Assembly (NCBI GenBank): GCA_028280345.1
Contig: JANQLY010000004.1
Span: forward strand, 248,001-312,000
DNA: 64,000 bases
DNA from: Pseudomonadales bacterium
GTDB lineage: Bacteria > Pseudomonadota > Gammaproteobacteria > Pseudomonadales > UBA7239
Direction: 5' to 3'
Part shown: positions 9,784 through 18,915 of the stretch, piece after piece
Position numbering within the stretch: position 1 is the stretch's first letter
How the letters are laid out: each line of letters begins with the position of its first letter
Program-made: the position numbers and the translations under genes
The notes under the pieces: generated by a model
Told to the model about the DNA's origin: nothing
What the model saw: only the letters and a program-made list of their open reading frames with translations
Databases searched by the model: none

Positions 9784-10752
9784 ATGCCGACAAAAACCGC
9801 ATTTATTTTGATGAATCTGGGTACACCGGTTGCGCCGGAAGCAGATGAGGTGCGCAGTTTTCTTAAGACTTTTCTCTCTGATCAGAGAGTCGTTAAACTT
9901 CCGCGGCTGATCTGGTGGCCATTATTAAATGGCATCATTCTGCGTACGCGCTCACCGAAGGTTGCCCAGTTGTATAAAAAAATCTGGCTTGATGAAGGCT
10001 CACCGCTTGCGGTGATTACACAGCGGCAAGTGGAGAAGGTGCAGCAGTCTTTGACGAGTAGTAATACAGATGTAGTGGTGAAATACGCAATGACCTATGG
10101 TGAACCCTCATTACAAAGCGTCATACGTGAGCTGGAACAACATGATATTACCGATGTTGTACTTTTACCCTTATACCCTCAGTTTTCCTATACCACGACC
10201 GGGTCTGTAATGGACCAACGGGAAGCGCTGGATACTGTACTTAATGTCAGGCTTGTGGAGCACTATTATGATGAGGCGGAATATATTGCTGCGTTGGCAC
10301 ATAGCGTTGAACAGCATTGGAAACAGTTTGGCCGATCCGAGCGATTGTTGATGTCTTACCATGGTATACCGCAGTCTTATGTAGACCAGGGGGATCCTTA
10401 CTATGAGCACTGCCAAAAAACGTCAGTTTTATTAGGTGAAAAGCTGGGGCTGGACGAGCAAGATTGGCTGATGAGTTTTCAGTCACGTTTTGGCCCGTCG
10501 CAGTGGTTACAACCTTATACTGATAAACAGCTTATAGCATGGGCTGAGCAAGGAATCAGGTCGGTTGATGTTATTACCCCCTCGTTTGCTGCCGATTGCC
10601 TGGAAACATTGGAAGAAATAGAAGTGGAAGCAAGGGAGTTGTTTATTGCACATGGTGGTGAATCATTGCGATTGATTGGTTGTCTGAATGATGCAGAAAA
10701 GCATATAGAATTAATGGTAAAAATTTTCCAAAAACAATCAGGAATGGATTGA
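9784..10752 (+). CDS. hemH: Ferrochelatase
   Basis: Inserts Fe2+ into protoporphyrin IX, the last step of protoheme synthesis. LMNLGTP opens the protein and the catalytic His193 lies in SYHGIPQSYVDQGDPY. The later CLETLEEI region holds the second conserved acidic site. 322 aa is a normal bacterial length. The AAGAGGAACT ribosome site is well placed before ATG 9784. The gene is separate from adk, with its own promoter presumably in the 30 bases after the adk terminator. Confidence 0.95.
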   Translation: MPTKTAFILMNLGTPVAPEADEVRSFLKTFLSDQRVVKLPRLIWWPLLNGIILRTRSPKVAQLYKKIWLDEGSPLAVITQRQVEKVQQSLTSSNTDVVVKYAMTYGEPSLQSVIRELEQHDITDVVLLPLYPQFSYTTTGSVMDQREALDTVLNVRLVEHYYDEAEYIAALAHSVEQHWKQFGRSERLLMSYHGIPQSYVDQGDPYYEHCQKTSVLLGEKLGLDEQDWLMSFQSRFGPSQWLQPYTDKQLIAWAEQGIRSVDVITPSFAADCLETLEEIEVEARELFIAHGGESLRLIGCLNDAEKHIELMVKIFQKQSGMD

Positions 10753-11119
10753 GTGTGGAAAAAACCTGGTAATATAAAAAAATAAAAAGCGGCATAAAAA
10801 AACAAAATTTTTAATTTTTTTTGTTTTTTTTAGAAAAAAACTGCAAAAAACCAAAAAAAATAAACAAAAACGTTACTTTTTGTTAAAAAAATATGATTTT
10901 TTAGTGCAAAACGGTTTTTTTTAAAATAATATTTAATGATGCATAGGGGGGGTGATGACTTTTTCATTTCTCTTTTATGTTTGCAGAACACATTGTGGAA
11001 GGTTTCGATCTGACATGATTTGTTCCTCAGCATAAAAATAGTGAAAAGAAGTCTTCTCTATATGTATACAGATGTTGTTAACGTTAACGTCTAAACACAC
11101 TCACAGTGAGGGGAAAAAA
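10753..11119 (+). promoter_or_regulatory. Very A/T-rich spacer upstream of the histone H1-like gene
   Basis: 367 bases without a gene. From about 10770 to 10940 the strand is made largely of phased A- and T-tracts, which should give intrinsically curved DNA. Further down are a perfect 12-bp palindrome GTTAACGTTAAC at 11077-11088 and an inverted repeat CTCAC-A-GTGAG at 11100-11110 that overlaps the GAGGGG ribosome site of the next gene. This looks like an extended regulatory region for the H1-like gene; the promoter itself could not be placed with confidence. Confidence 0.45.
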
Positions 11120-11572
11120 ATGGCAGCAAAGAAAGCAAAGCGTAAAGCAGCTCCGAAGAAGCGGAAGGTCGCCAAAAAAGCGGCTCCGAAGCGTAAAGTA
11201 GCTAAGAAGAAAGCTACCAAGAGAAAGGTAGCTAAGAAGAAGGTAGCCAAGAAGAAGGCTACTAAAAGGAAGGTAGCCAAGAAGAAGAAGGCTACCAAGA
11301 GGAAGGCTACCAAGAGGAAGGCGGCCAAGAAGAAAGTAGCCAAGAAGAAGAAGGCTACTAAAAAGAAAGCAACCAAGCGCAAAGCAGCCAAGAAGAAAAA
11401 GGCTGCTAAGAAGAAGGCACCTAAGCGTAAAGCAGCCAAGAAGAAAAAGGCTAAGAAAAAGGTAGCCAAGAAGCGCAAAGCAGCGCCCAAACGCAAGAAG
11501 AAGGCAGCCAAGAAGAAAAAGGCCGCCAAGCGTCGTCCGGCGAAGCGTAAAGCAGCTAAAAAGAGACGGTAG
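11120..11572 (+). CDS. Histone H1-like lysine/alanine-rich DNA-binding protein (AlgP-like)
   Basis: Small, extremely basic protein of 150 aa built almost wholly from Lys, Ala, Arg, Thr and Val, in reiterated units such as KKATKRKVAKKK and KRKAAKKK. It resembles the C-terminal tail of eukaryotic H1 and of Pseudomonas AlgP or chlamydial HctB, which bind DNA non-specifically and affect nucleoid state and transcription. No globular domain is present. ATG 11120 is chosen because GAGGGG sits six bases before it; ATG 11072 in frame has no such site. The gene is flanked by curved DNA and its own terminator. Such tracts vary in length among relatives through repeat slippage. Confidence 0.85.
   Translation: MAAKKAKRKAAPKKRKVAKKAAPKRKVAKKKATKRKVAKKKVAKKKATKRKVAKKKKATKRKATKRKAAKKKVAKKKKATKKKATKRKAAKKKKAAKKKAPKRKAAKKKKAKKKVAKKRKAAPKRKKKAAKKKKAAKRRPAKRKAAKKRR
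11150..11565 (+). repeat. Degenerate AAGAAG/GCTACCAAG codon repeats
   Basis: In-frame imperfect direct repeats, with AAGAAGAAGGCTACC-like and AAGCGTAAAGCAGCC-like units occurring many times. They encode the Lys/Ala tail and are expected to be prone to slippage. Confidence 0.7.
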
Positions 11573-11590
11573 ATAGTTTTTAGCTCTCGA

Positions 11591-11625
11591 AAAATCCCCT
11601 GCCTGAGAAGGTGGGGGATTTTTTT
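11591..11625 (+). terminator. Terminator after the H1-like gene
   Basis: AAAATCCCC pairs with GGGGATTTT around a loop containing TGCCTGAGAAGGTG, and the T-run continues for seven bases. Confidence 0.8.
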
Positions 11626-11628
11626 ATG

Positions 11629-11656
11629 TCTGTTACCATAGTTATTTTCGTACAAT
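11629..11656 (+). promoter_or_regulatory. Possible tsaB promoter
   Basis: TCTGTT, a 16-base spacer and TACAAT resemble sigma-70 -35/-10 boxes. A start of transcription about seven bases later would fall at the tsaB ATG, so the message could be leaderless; no ribosome site is visible before that ATG. Confidence 0.35.
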
Positions 11657-11663
11657 ACATAGC

Positions 11664-12347
11664 ATGAAGACATTACTGGCAGTTGATGCCTCTATGGGAG
11701 GCTGTTCTGTGGCATTGACACAGTCTGGAAAGGTGCAGGAGCACTATCTTGCCGATGTCTCGAGCAGTAGCGCATTGCTGCCAATGATTAATGAACTACT
11801 ACAACAAAATCAGCTGAAGTTGTCGGCGCTTGAGGGAATTGCCTATGCGGCGGGTCCTGGTTCTTTCACTGGGTTGCGGGTTGTGGCAGGTGTTGTGCAG
11901 GGTTTGGCTTATGCGGCGGGTAAACCGGTAATCCCCGTGTCGTCACTGCAAGTGATGGCCTGTGAAGCGATTAAAAACCGCGTCAGTGAAGATGGGGAGG
12001 TACTGTGGGTGGCAATGGATGCGCGTATGGGAGATGTCTACCTGGCAGGCTTCCGTGTTAATGGTTTGCAACCCGATTATATTTATGAAGATTGTCTGTT
12101 GCCTTGTACGGCGCTACCCGATGTACTTGATAGCATTTCAGGTAAGCCTGTGGGGTTTGTGGGTGAAGCCTGGCAACTGGCAGATCTGGCGAGTATTGCA
12201 ACTTGTTACAATGCTGTGCAACCGCGGGCGCGCAGTGTGGCATCACTCGCAGTACAGTGCTCTTCTTCGCATGCTGCCGAACAGGCTCTTCCTGTCTATT
12301 TACGTGAGCAAGTGTCATGGAAAAAATGGCAGAAAAAGGCCACATAA
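11664..12347 (+). CDS. tsaB: tRNA t6A37 threonylcarbamoyltransferase subunit TsaB
   Basis: Non-catalytic partner of TsaD and TsaE in making t6A at position 37 of ANN-decoding tRNAs. ASKHA-fold start LLAVDASMGGCSVAL, then AYAAGPGSFTGLRVVAGVVQGLAY, which is the family hallmark. 227 aa, normal length. It stands alone between the H1-like gene terminator and uppP, 24 bases before the latter, with which it may be cotranscribed. Confidence 0.93.
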   Translation: MKTLLAVDASMGGCSVALTQSGKVQEHYLADVSSSSALLPMINELLQQNQLKLSALEGIAYAAGPGSFTGLRVVAGVVQGLAYAAGKPVIPVSSLQVMACEAIKNRVSEDGEVLWVAMDARMGDVYLAGFRVNGLQPDYIYEDCLLPCTALPDVLDSISGKPVGFVGEAWQLADLASIATCYNAVQPRARSVASLAVQCSSSHAAEQALPVYLREQVSWKKWQKKAT

Positions 12348-12371
12348 AACAACAGGGTGTAAATTGATTCC

Positions 12372-13181
12372 GTGACCATTCTACAGATCATTATTCTCGC
12401 TATTATTCAGGGTATTACCGAGTTTTTGCCGATTTCCAGCTCGGCGCATCTGATTTTTCCTTCACTGTTACTGGGGTGGCAGGATCAAGGGCTGGTGTTT
12501 GATGTTGCAGTTCACTTTGGCACATTGATAGCGGTGGTATTTTACCTGCGCCGTGAGTTGTTATCCCTGTCGAGAGGGTGGTGCCAATCGCTGCTCACAC
12601 GCAAGCTCAATGATGACGGACGACTGGCTTGGGGTTTGCTTGTGGCGACATTACCGGCGGGTCTGGCGGGTTTGATATTAGATGACTATGTAGAACTTTA
12701 CTTGCGTTCGCTTCTGGTTATTGCCGCGACAACACTGATATTTGGTGTACTTTTGGGATGGGCGGATAAACATGGTCGCCGTGAGGTGACTCTGGAACAG
12801 CTTGGATGGCGATCAATACTGATTATTGGTATCGCGCAAATGTTCGCTTTGATTCCAGGAACATCACGATCCGGTGTGACAATGACTGCAGGGCTCTGGC
12901 TCGGGTTAACTCGGGAGGCGTCGGCAAAGTTCTCGTTTCTACTTTCAGTACCGATTATTGCCTCAATTGCCTGCTATAAAAGTCTTAAACTGATATTGGC
13001 TGACACTTCGATTGCCTGGGCTGAGATCCTTCTTGGTGCCGGTTTGTCAGCGGTTGTTGCCTTTTTGTGTATCCGCTGGTTTGTAGATTTTGTGAATCGG
13101 GTTGGTTTCATGCCCTTTGTTATTTATCGTCTGGTTCTGGGTGTTTTGCTGTTGGCAATTTACGCTTTTGGCTCATTATAA
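12372..13181 (+). CDS. uppP: Undecaprenyl-diphosphatase UppP/BacA
   Basis: Integral membrane enzyme that dephosphorylates undecaprenyl pyrophosphate to recycle the peptidoglycan lipid carrier; overproduction gives bacitracin resistance. The two family motifs are present: QGITEFLPISSSAHL near the N-terminus and PGTSRSGVTM around residue 161, with about eight hydrophobic segments in 269 aa. Start is GTG 12372. Its stop region overlaps the aceK 3' end on the other strand by six bases. Confidence 0.95.
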   Translation: MTILQIIILAIIQGITEFLPISSSAHLIFPSLLLGWQDQGLVFDVAVHFGTLIAVVFYLRRELLSLSRGWCQSLLTRKLNDDGRLAWGLLVATLPAGLAGLILDDYVELYLRSLLVIAATTLIFGVLLGWADKHGRREVTLEQLGWRSILIIGIAQMFALIPGTSRSGVTMTAGLWLGLTREASAKFSFLLSVPIIASIACYKSLKLILADTSIAWAEILLGAGLSAVVAFLCIRWFVDFVNRVGFMPFVIYRLVLGVLLLAIYAFGSL

Positions 13182-14891
13182 ACTGCGCTGGAAACGCTTA
13201 TAGCGACGATAGGGGAACATATCTGCCATATTGCCTGTAGCAATATTCTCTTGCAGACCCTGCCAGAACTCTATGGTATATAGATCCTGGTGATGTTTCT
13301 CGAACATTTTGCGCGCTGTGGGGTTGCCGGTAAAAAACAGGCGAAACTCTTCTGGAAAAATGTCGTTTGGGCCAACGCTATACCACGGAGAGGATGACAT
13401 GGCCTGCTCTTCGGTTTTAGGTTCAGGGATTTTGCGGAAATTGCATTCATGCAAAAAGCAGATTTCGTCGTAGTCATAAAAGACTACGCGCCCATGCCGT
13501 GTAACCCCGAAATTTTTCAGCAACATATCTCCCGGGAAAATATTTGCGGAGGCAATTTGCTTGATCGCATTGCCATATTCATCCATCACCGCCTCGGTTT
13601 GTTCCTCATTGGCAGTTTGCAGATAGAGGTTGAGCGGTGTCATACGGCGCTCGGTATAGAGGTGTTTGACGATGATTTCATCGTCAGTAAATTGTAGTAA
13701 CGAGGGAGCTACTTTTTGCAATTCGTCGAGTAACTCCTGAGAGAAACGCTGTCTTGGAAAGCTGAAATAACTGTACTCCTGGGTGTCCGCCATGCGTCCG
13801 ACCCGGTCATGGCGAGAGACCTGGCGGTATTTCTCCCGCACCACAGCCTGTGACATTTCCTTCGGTGGGTCGAAACGATCCTTGATAACCTTGAAGACAA
13901 TGTCGTACGAGGGTAGGGTAAACACACTCATCACCATGCCCTTGATACCAGGTGCCAGCACAAACAGATCGTCAGAGTGCTGCAAATGGTTTACAAATGA
14001 GGCATAAAACTCTGTTTTACCATGCTTGTTGTGGCCAATGGAGTTATAGAGCTCCGATAACTCCTTATGGGGTAACAGGGTTTTGAGAAAATCAATAATC
14101 TGTGAGGGAACTGGCGCGTCGACCATGAAGTAGGAGCGTGTAAAACTAAAAATAATACTCACATCATCCGGGTCAAAAATCACAGTATCGACATAGACAG
14201 CCCCCTGTTCGTTATTCAGGATTGGCAATACAAACGGAATATGGCCATCCGCATACAGAATACGTCCCACCATATAAGCGCCCTTATTGCGAAAGAACAG
14301 GGGTTTTAATACTTCCACCATTACATTGCGGCGGTTTCTAAGCTGGGGAATGACCTTTTCGTGTACCTGGGCGCCAATATTTTTAATATCGCGGTGCTTG
14401 TCCTCAAACGGGATATTAAAGCTTGCAAAGTCGAGAATTTCGCTAATTAATGCAGTAATTTTGCTACCAAGAGTAAAAGACTGTATGCAAATCTCATCTA
14501 AAGCGCTTTTTTTCGCGATAGAGCTTGAAATGAACATACATTGGTCATTGATGTCTCTGTGATCGAAAATGCAGCAATACGTTGAATTAAAATATGTTTC
14601 AGCAAGTTCGGCGTTTTCTGTGTCTGGCAATAGCCTGCTGTAGTCACTGCGTGCCTTTTTCCAGAAACCGGTTTCACTAATGGCCGCACCAGCCTGTTCT
14701 TCCAGAGTAGCGACAGTTTTGAGCACGCATTGCTTGTATAAATCGAGCCTGTTGAGTGATTCGCGGTGGATTTCGGTCCATTCTGCTTGCTCAAACAGAT
14801 GCTGTGCACGGGCAGTCAGGGCCTGAAAATTGACGAAGTAGCGCTGGAAATCTTCCAGAATGGTTTCAGCGGTAGTCGATACTTGGCTCAT
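13176..14891 (-). CDS. aceK: Isocitrate dehydrogenase kinase/phosphatase
   Basis: Bifunctional enzyme that phosphorylates isocitrate dehydrogenase to divert flux into the glyoxylate shunt during growth on acetate or fatty acids. The ATP-binding loop APGIKGMVM and the downstream kinase-fold segment VVFYDYDEICFL are visible. I place the start at ATG 14891 (MSQVSTTAETILEDFQRYF), giving 571 aa, close to family length; an in-frame ATG at 14963 would add 24 atypical residues. aceA/aceB are not adjacent, unlike in enterics. The end overlaps convergent uppP. Confidence 0.93.
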   Translation of the reverse strand: MSQVSTTAETILEDFQRYFVNFQALTARAQHLFEQAEWTEIHRESLNRLDLYKQCVLKTVATLEEQAGAAISETGFWKKARSDYSRLLPDTENAELAETYFNSTYCCIFDHRDINDQCMFISSSIAKKSALDEICIQSFTLGSKITALISEILDFASFNIPFEDKHRDIKNIGAQVHEKVIPQLRNRRNVMVEVLKPLFFRNKGAYMVGRILYADGHIPFVLPILNNEQGAVYVDTVIFDPDDVSIIFSFTRSYFMVDAPVPSQIIDFLKTLLPHKELSELYNSIGHNKHGKTEFYASFVNHLQHSDDLFVLAPGIKGMVMSVFTLPSYDIVFKVIKDRFDPPKEMSQAVVREKYRQVSRHDRVGRMADTQEYSYFSFPRQRFSQELLDELQKVAPSLLQFTDDEIIVKHLYTERRMTPLNLYLQTANEEQTEAVMDEYGNAIKQIASANIFPGDMLLKNFGVTRHGRVVFYDYDEICFLHECNFRKIPEPKTEEQAMSSSPWYSVGPNDIFPEEFRLFFTGNPTARKMFEKHHQDLYTIEFWQGLQENIATGNMADMFPYRRYKRFQRSL

Positions 14892-15075
14892 AAAATTGGC
14901 AGTAACAGCAATGATTTTGTAAACTTCCGCCATTCCTTCGGTTTTAGGCGTTGGAAAGGGCATTTTAACTGCCCGGTAGAGAAACAGACAGGCATTTTAG
15001 TGAAAGCGCGGTAAATTTTCGTCAATAACACTAAATTAGAGCGTATTAAACTCATAACACGATAAACCTGTATAA

Positions 15076-15702
15076 ATGATGTTGGGCTGGCAATTCAAAC
15101 AACGCGTGGCAATGCTGCTGACCCTGCTGCTGGCGCTGTGTAGCCCCGCGGTTGCCGAGTTTTATATTTATGAAGGGCCTGATGGCCAGCGTTTTATCTC
15201 GGACAAACCAATGCAGCGCGATGGCTATCGCCTCCAGCACCAGCGTCAGGATGTGAAATATGCAGGTCACCTGATGGCCGGAAGAGAAAGAACAATCGCC
15301 AATCAAGCCAGTGGCTTTTACGATCACTATATTCGTCGTTCCAGTGAACGGTTTGGACTCGACCCGGCATTGGTTAAAGCGGTTATTCGTGTGGAATCCA
15401 ATTTTAACCCGTATGCGGTATCACCCAAAGGTGCACGCGGTTTGATGCAGTTGATGCCTACGACAGCAGCACAATATCAAGAGTATGACCTGTTTAGCCC
15501 GGTGGCTAACATCGATGTCGGTGCGCGTCACCTGTCCTATTTGCTGGAACGTTATGCAAGTGATGTTACTCTGGCATTAGCGGCCTACAATGCCGGTGAA
15601 AGCAATGTTGAACGCTATGGCGGTGTGCCTCCGTTTCGTGAGACACAGAATTATGTTAAAAAAGTAAAGCGCTATCATGCGCTTTACAGCAATTATTTCT
15701 AG
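15076..15702 (+). CDS. Lytic transglycosylase with N-terminal DUF4124-like region
   Basis: Periplasmic peptidoglycan-cleaving enzyme of the Slt/MltE type. A signal peptide covers about residues 1-27 (LLTLLLALCSPAVA), a short DUF4124-like segment follows (FYIYEGPDGQRFISDKPM), then the SLT domain with catalytic Glu in VIRVESNFNPYAVS, the GLMQLMP motif and AAYNAGESNVERYGG. 208 aa. The neighbouring cupin gene follows after 13 bases. Confidence 0.88.
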   Translation: MMLGWQFKQRVAMLLTLLLALCSPAVAEFYIYEGPDGQRFISDKPMQRDGYRLQHQRQDVKYAGHLMAGRERTIANQASGFYDHYIRRSSERFGLDPALVKAVIRVESNFNPYAVSPKGARGLMQLMPTTAAQYQEYDLFSPVANIDVGARHLSYLLERYASDVTLALAAYNAGESNVERYGGVPPFRETQNYVKKVKRYHALYSNYF

Positions 15703-15715
15703 CGAGCGATCTTTC

Positions 15716-16225
15716 TTGTCTACAGTCTCTGCCGCGCAACTCATTGACCAGCTACAGCTAGAACCACATCTTGAAGGGGGTTACTACCGACGTATTTATG
15801 CGAGCGATGAGTGCGTAGGGACCGTCGCAGGGCAACGCCCCCTGATGAGTTCCATCCTCTATTTATTGACAGCGGACAGCCCGGTTGGCCACTTACATTG
15901 CAATCGCTCGGATATTGTTCATTTCTTTCTGCAGGGAGGGCGTTTGGAATATACGCTGTTTAACGCTGCACTACCCGATGCAGAGTCAGGCAAATTGGAA
16001 AAAGTAACCCTCGGAATGGGAGGTTGTAGTGGTCAGAACAACCATCTGGTTGTGCCAGGTGGCATCTGGAAAGCATCACAGCTTATTGAGGGAGAATACG
16101 CGTTGATCAGTGAGGCGGTCACACCGGGCTTTGATTATGCCGATATGCAACTGGCACAGTTAGAAGATTTTCGTCGTGATCATACGGCATGGTTTGACAC
16201 ACTCAGACCACTTATCAAAACCTGA
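15716..16225 (+). CDS. Cupin superfamily protein (cupin_5/DUF985 type)
   Basis: Small cupin of unknown substrate. The opening LIDQLQLEPHLEGGYYRRIY and the later WHxx-like block VGHLHCNRSDIVHFFLQGG are characteristic of the DUF985 group. I start at TTG 15716, giving a natural N-terminus; ATG 15677 is an alternative but lies inside the preceding gene. About 169 aa. Function cannot be given beyond the fold. Confidence 0.75.
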   Translation: MSTVSAAQLIDQLQLEPHLEGGYYRRIYASDECVGTVAGQRPLMSSILYLLTADSPVGHLHCNRSDIVHFFLQGGRLEYTLFNAALPDAESGKLEKVTLGMGGCSGQNNHLVVPGGIWKASQLIEGEYALISEAVTPGFDYADMQLAQLEDFRRDHTAWFDTLRPLIKT

Positions 16226-16261
16226 ATGATAAACATATGCGCTGCGCAATAACTCTATCAG

Positions 16262-17881
16262 TTATTCCACCCGGAATAGAATGGGCACAGAAAATTCAAA
16301 TGTATCACCGCTGACATCATCTGGCATAACCGGGTAGGGTTGTGCAGTACTGATAGCCCTTTTGGCGGCAAAGTTAAGACTGGCATAGCGGGATTTTTCA
16401 GTTAGCTCGGAATCTTGCAGCTGACCTTCCCGGTTGATAACAATTGTGGCGCGCAAGCTACCTTCGTTGCGGCGGCGGCGATCTTTGTCCGGGTATTCAA
16501 GATATTTATAGACCCAGGCGACGAGTTTCGACTGATACAGCTCGCGGCTCAATTGTTCAGCATCCATTTCTACCGCGCCATCTTCCTCTTCGCCATCGCC
16601 ACCTTCTGCGGCTGCCAGTTCAGCAGCAGCTTTGCGAGCAGCTTCTTCCTCAGCACGGCGGCGTTCTTCTTCCTCAGCCTGGCGCTGTGCTTCAGCGGCA
16701 GCCAGAGCACGTGCCTCAGCTTCGGCTTTTGCCTTGGCCTCGGCTTCAGCGCGTTTGCGAGCTTCCTCTTCTGCCTTGCGTTTCGCTTCTTCCTCGGCTT
16801 GTGCTGCAGCCAGAGCGCGTGCTTCAGCTTCTGCGCGAGCTTTTGCTTCAGCTTCTGCGCGTAAGCGGGCTTCTTCTGCAGCTTTTGCAGCAGCTTCTGC
16901 TTCTGCTTTGGCTTTCGCATCGGCTTCTGCAGCGAGAGCGGCGAGTCGTGCTTCCTCTGCGGCTTTGGCTGCAGCTTCTGCTTCCGCTTTAGCCTTGGCT
17001 TCCGCAGCAGCTGTAGCTTCTGCGAGACGGCGTGCTTCTTCTTCAGCCTTGCGCCTTTCTTCAGCTTCGGCTTTTGCTCTGGCTTCTGCCTCGGCGCGTA
17101 AGCGGGCTTCCTCTGCCGCTTTAGCTTCTGCTGCCTGACGCGCTTCTTCTTCTGCCTTGCGGCGTGCTTCTGCTTCTGCTCGTGCCCGCTCTTCCGCTTC
17201 GCGGCGCGCTTGCTCGGCGGCAGCATCGCTGCTGGCTACCTGGGTACCACTCGCCCAAGCAGCAGCAATCTGCTTGCGGCCATCAAGGGGCACAATAGAA
17301 TCATATTTAGCAACTAGCTGATCAGCTATTTCTCCGTTTGCAAGCAGGTCGCGTTTGAAATCACTGTTTGTAGGACGCGGGCCAATCCAGGCGCGTAGTA
17401 ACAGCTTGAAGAACTCTGGGTTAAAACGGGCCAGTTCTGTGCCATTGAGTGTAACGATGGTGCCGTTAAGAGGGACAAGTTCGATTTTTATCTGGTCGCC
17501 GGTGACGAGTTTGCCCTTGAGCATGGTGGCAAAACGAATCATATCGGGACCGAATTTTTCCACATCTTCGGGGCTGTTATTAATAACAATGCTGTCGCGC
17601 CACAGGTTGGCGAATTTGCGTGGCGAAAAGCGATCATGGGTAACGCGAATCTCCATGCGCTTGGCACCGGTCATGTTAAAAATGTCTTCGGCCTTTTTGT
17701 TAGGGGTTGGCAGATAGAGGCCCGCCATAAAATAATCCTTGCGCAGCTCATTGTGAGTGGCGATACCATTGAGAATCAAGCCATCATCAGCCTGCACAGC
17801 GGGAGAAGCAAATGCCAGTACCAAAAGCGCCATAAGGCTGGAGAATATGCCGGATTTTGTAATGCTTGTACCCTTCATCAT
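16262..17881 (-). CDS. Periplasmic fusion: chalcone-isomerase-like domain, TolA-like helix, TonB C-terminal domain
   Basis: 539 aa in four parts. A signal peptide (cleavage likely after AVQA, near residue 31) is followed by a chalcone isomerase-like domain at about 32-195 ([30 protein letters not shown]-type strand [18 protein letters not shown]). About residues 215-440 are a long Ala/Glu/Arg/Lys helix of the TolA kind (repeats such as [20 protein letters not shown]). The last 90 residues are a TonB_C-like domain ([19 protein letters not shown] ... FEFSVPILF). With only a signal peptide and no clear inner-membrane anchor, it is not a standard TonB or TolA. Function unknown. It is monocistronic and convergent with the cupin gene. 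Confidence 0.7.
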   Translation of the reverse strand: MMKGTSITKSGIFSSLMALLVLAFASPAVQADDGLILNGIATHNELRKDYFMAGLYLPTPNKKAEDIFNMTGAKRMEIRVTHDRFSPRKFANLWRDSIVINNSPEDVEKFGPDMIRFATMLKGKLVTGDQIKIELVPLNGTIVTLNGTELARFNPEFFKLLLRAWIGPRPTNSDFKRDLLANGEIADQLVAKYDSIVPLDGRKQIAAAWASGTQVASSDAAAEQARREAEERARAEAEARRKAEEEARQAAEAKAAEEARLRAEAEARAKAEAEERRKAEEEARRLAEATAAAEAKAKAEAEAAAKAAEEARLAALAAEADAKAKAEAEAAAKAAEEARLRAEAEAKARAEAEARALAAAQAEEEAKRKAEEEARKRAEAEAKAKAEAEARALAAAEAQRQAEEEERRRAEEEAARKAAAELAAAEGGDGEEEDGAVEMDAEQLSRELYQSKLVAWVYKYLEYPDKDRRRRNEGSLRATIVINREGQLQDSELTEKSRYASLNFAAKRAISTAQPYPVMPDDVSGDTFEFSVPILFRVE

Positions 17882-18159
17882 GCTTTACACACTTATTTTA
17901 ATAGATCTGCCCCCTGCAACCTACTTTACTAAATTATCTATATAGTTCAAGCTTTTAGGTCTGCTTTTTGTGGAAAGCCGTGGGTGCCTGAACAGGGGAG
18001 GGTTGGATTCGGAGAATTTTGGCCTGAGCCGGGGGAAAATTGCTGTCAGAGCTAACTTTCCGGCCTCAAAACTGGTATAAAGACGGTCTGTAAAAGTGGA
18101 TATTGTAAAAATACAGAGGAATCCTGAAACGGATTCGATGTGATTCAGGTGCCAACCCC

Positions 18160-18861
18160 ATGCAAATAACACAGATTTCATCGCTGCCGAGAACCAAGGT
18201 TGATCAGTTACTACTGATTATTCCGTTCTATAAAGATGTAAAGGAGAGCGAAGCCTGGCAATATGATGTGTTATTACACCACTCCCGTATCGTGACATTT
18301 GAGCCGGGAGAGGTAGTGATTTCCCGGGGGGATGTGGACACCTGGATGTACTACGTACTCAAAGGCCAGCTGACAGTTTATCCAGGTATGCCGGATAACC
18401 GCGGCGAGGCAGTCAATGAAGTCACTCCCGGGGAATTGTTTGGAGATTTGGCGATGTTGGTTGACGGCAAACGTATGGCAACGATTGTCGCTGATGAGAA
18501 AAGCAAGGAAATTCAGGTTTTTGGTACCGACTTTTCTATTTTTGGTGAATTGCCAGATATCTCTGTGCTGAGTTTGAAAACCAAACTGCTGTTTTACCGT
18601 CGTATGGTACACAGTATTCGCTGGAAACTTGAACAGTATAAAATGCAACACCCGACACACCGCCTTGTGGAAAATCTGCGCAAAATCAAGCTCTACCTTG
18701 GGCCAAAAGATGGCATGGAAGAGCTCGAAGCGCATCACCAACAAGCAAAGGAATTGGTTGATATTCTTACAGAATGGAATAATGAACTCGGTGCGAGTGC
18801 GCAAATAGCCGAGAAGAAAGAATTCGACCCAACGCTTATCGACGACCTGGATCTGAACTAG
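18160..18861 (+). CDS. Cyclic nucleotide-binding domain protein
   Basis: 233 aa. Residues about 25-130 form a Crp-type ligand-binding beta-roll: ISRGDVDTWMYYVLKGQLTVYPG and the phosphate-cassette-like EVTPGELFGDLAMLVDGKRMATIVA. The C-terminal part is helical and charged, without a recognisable helix-turn-helix, so it is probably not a DNA-binding Crp/Fnr regulator. Divergent from the chalcone-isomerase-like fusion across a 278-base spacer. Confidence 0.75.
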   Translation: MQITQISSLPRTKVDQLLLIIPFYKDVKESEAWQYDVLLHHSRIVTFEPGEVVISRGDVDTWMYYVLKGQLTVYPGMPDNRGEAVNEVTPGELFGDLAMLVDGKRMATIVADEKSKEIQVFGTDFSIFGELPDISVLSLKTKLLFYRRMVHSIRWKLEQYKMQHPTHRLVENLRKIKLYLGPKDGMEELEAHHQQAKELVDILTEWNNELGASAQIAEKKEFDPTLIDDLDLN

Positions 18862-18873
18862 AATCACACACTG

Positions 18874-18889
18874 TGCCAGTGTTCTGGCA
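18874..18889. terminator. Hairpin between convergent genes
   Basis: TGCCAG and CTGGCA pair around TGTT just after the cyclic nucleotide-binding gene and before the end of the helix-hairpin-helix gene. The T-tract is weak, so termination is inferred mainly from position. Confidence 0.35.
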
Positions 18890-18915
18890 AGCCCTTGACT
18901 AGTCAGCGCCAAGGA

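Noticed and set aside
11150..11565. CRISPR-like or tandem-repeat array
   Set aside because: Repeats are in frame, imperfect, without unique spacers of constant length, and encode the Lys/Ala tail.
11101..11673. 190-residue Leu/Phe/Ala-rich frame on the minus strand
   Set aside because: It is the antisense reading of the Lys/Ala codon repeats of the H1-like gene; its composition follows from those repeats and it has no ribosome site.
16632..17138. 168-residue Ala/Ser-rich plus-strand frame
   Set aside because: Shadow of the Ala/Glu/Lys helix of the fusion protein on the other strand.
16570..17226. 218-residue Lys/Gln-rich minus-strand frame
   Set aside because: Out-of-frame reading of the same repetitive helix region.
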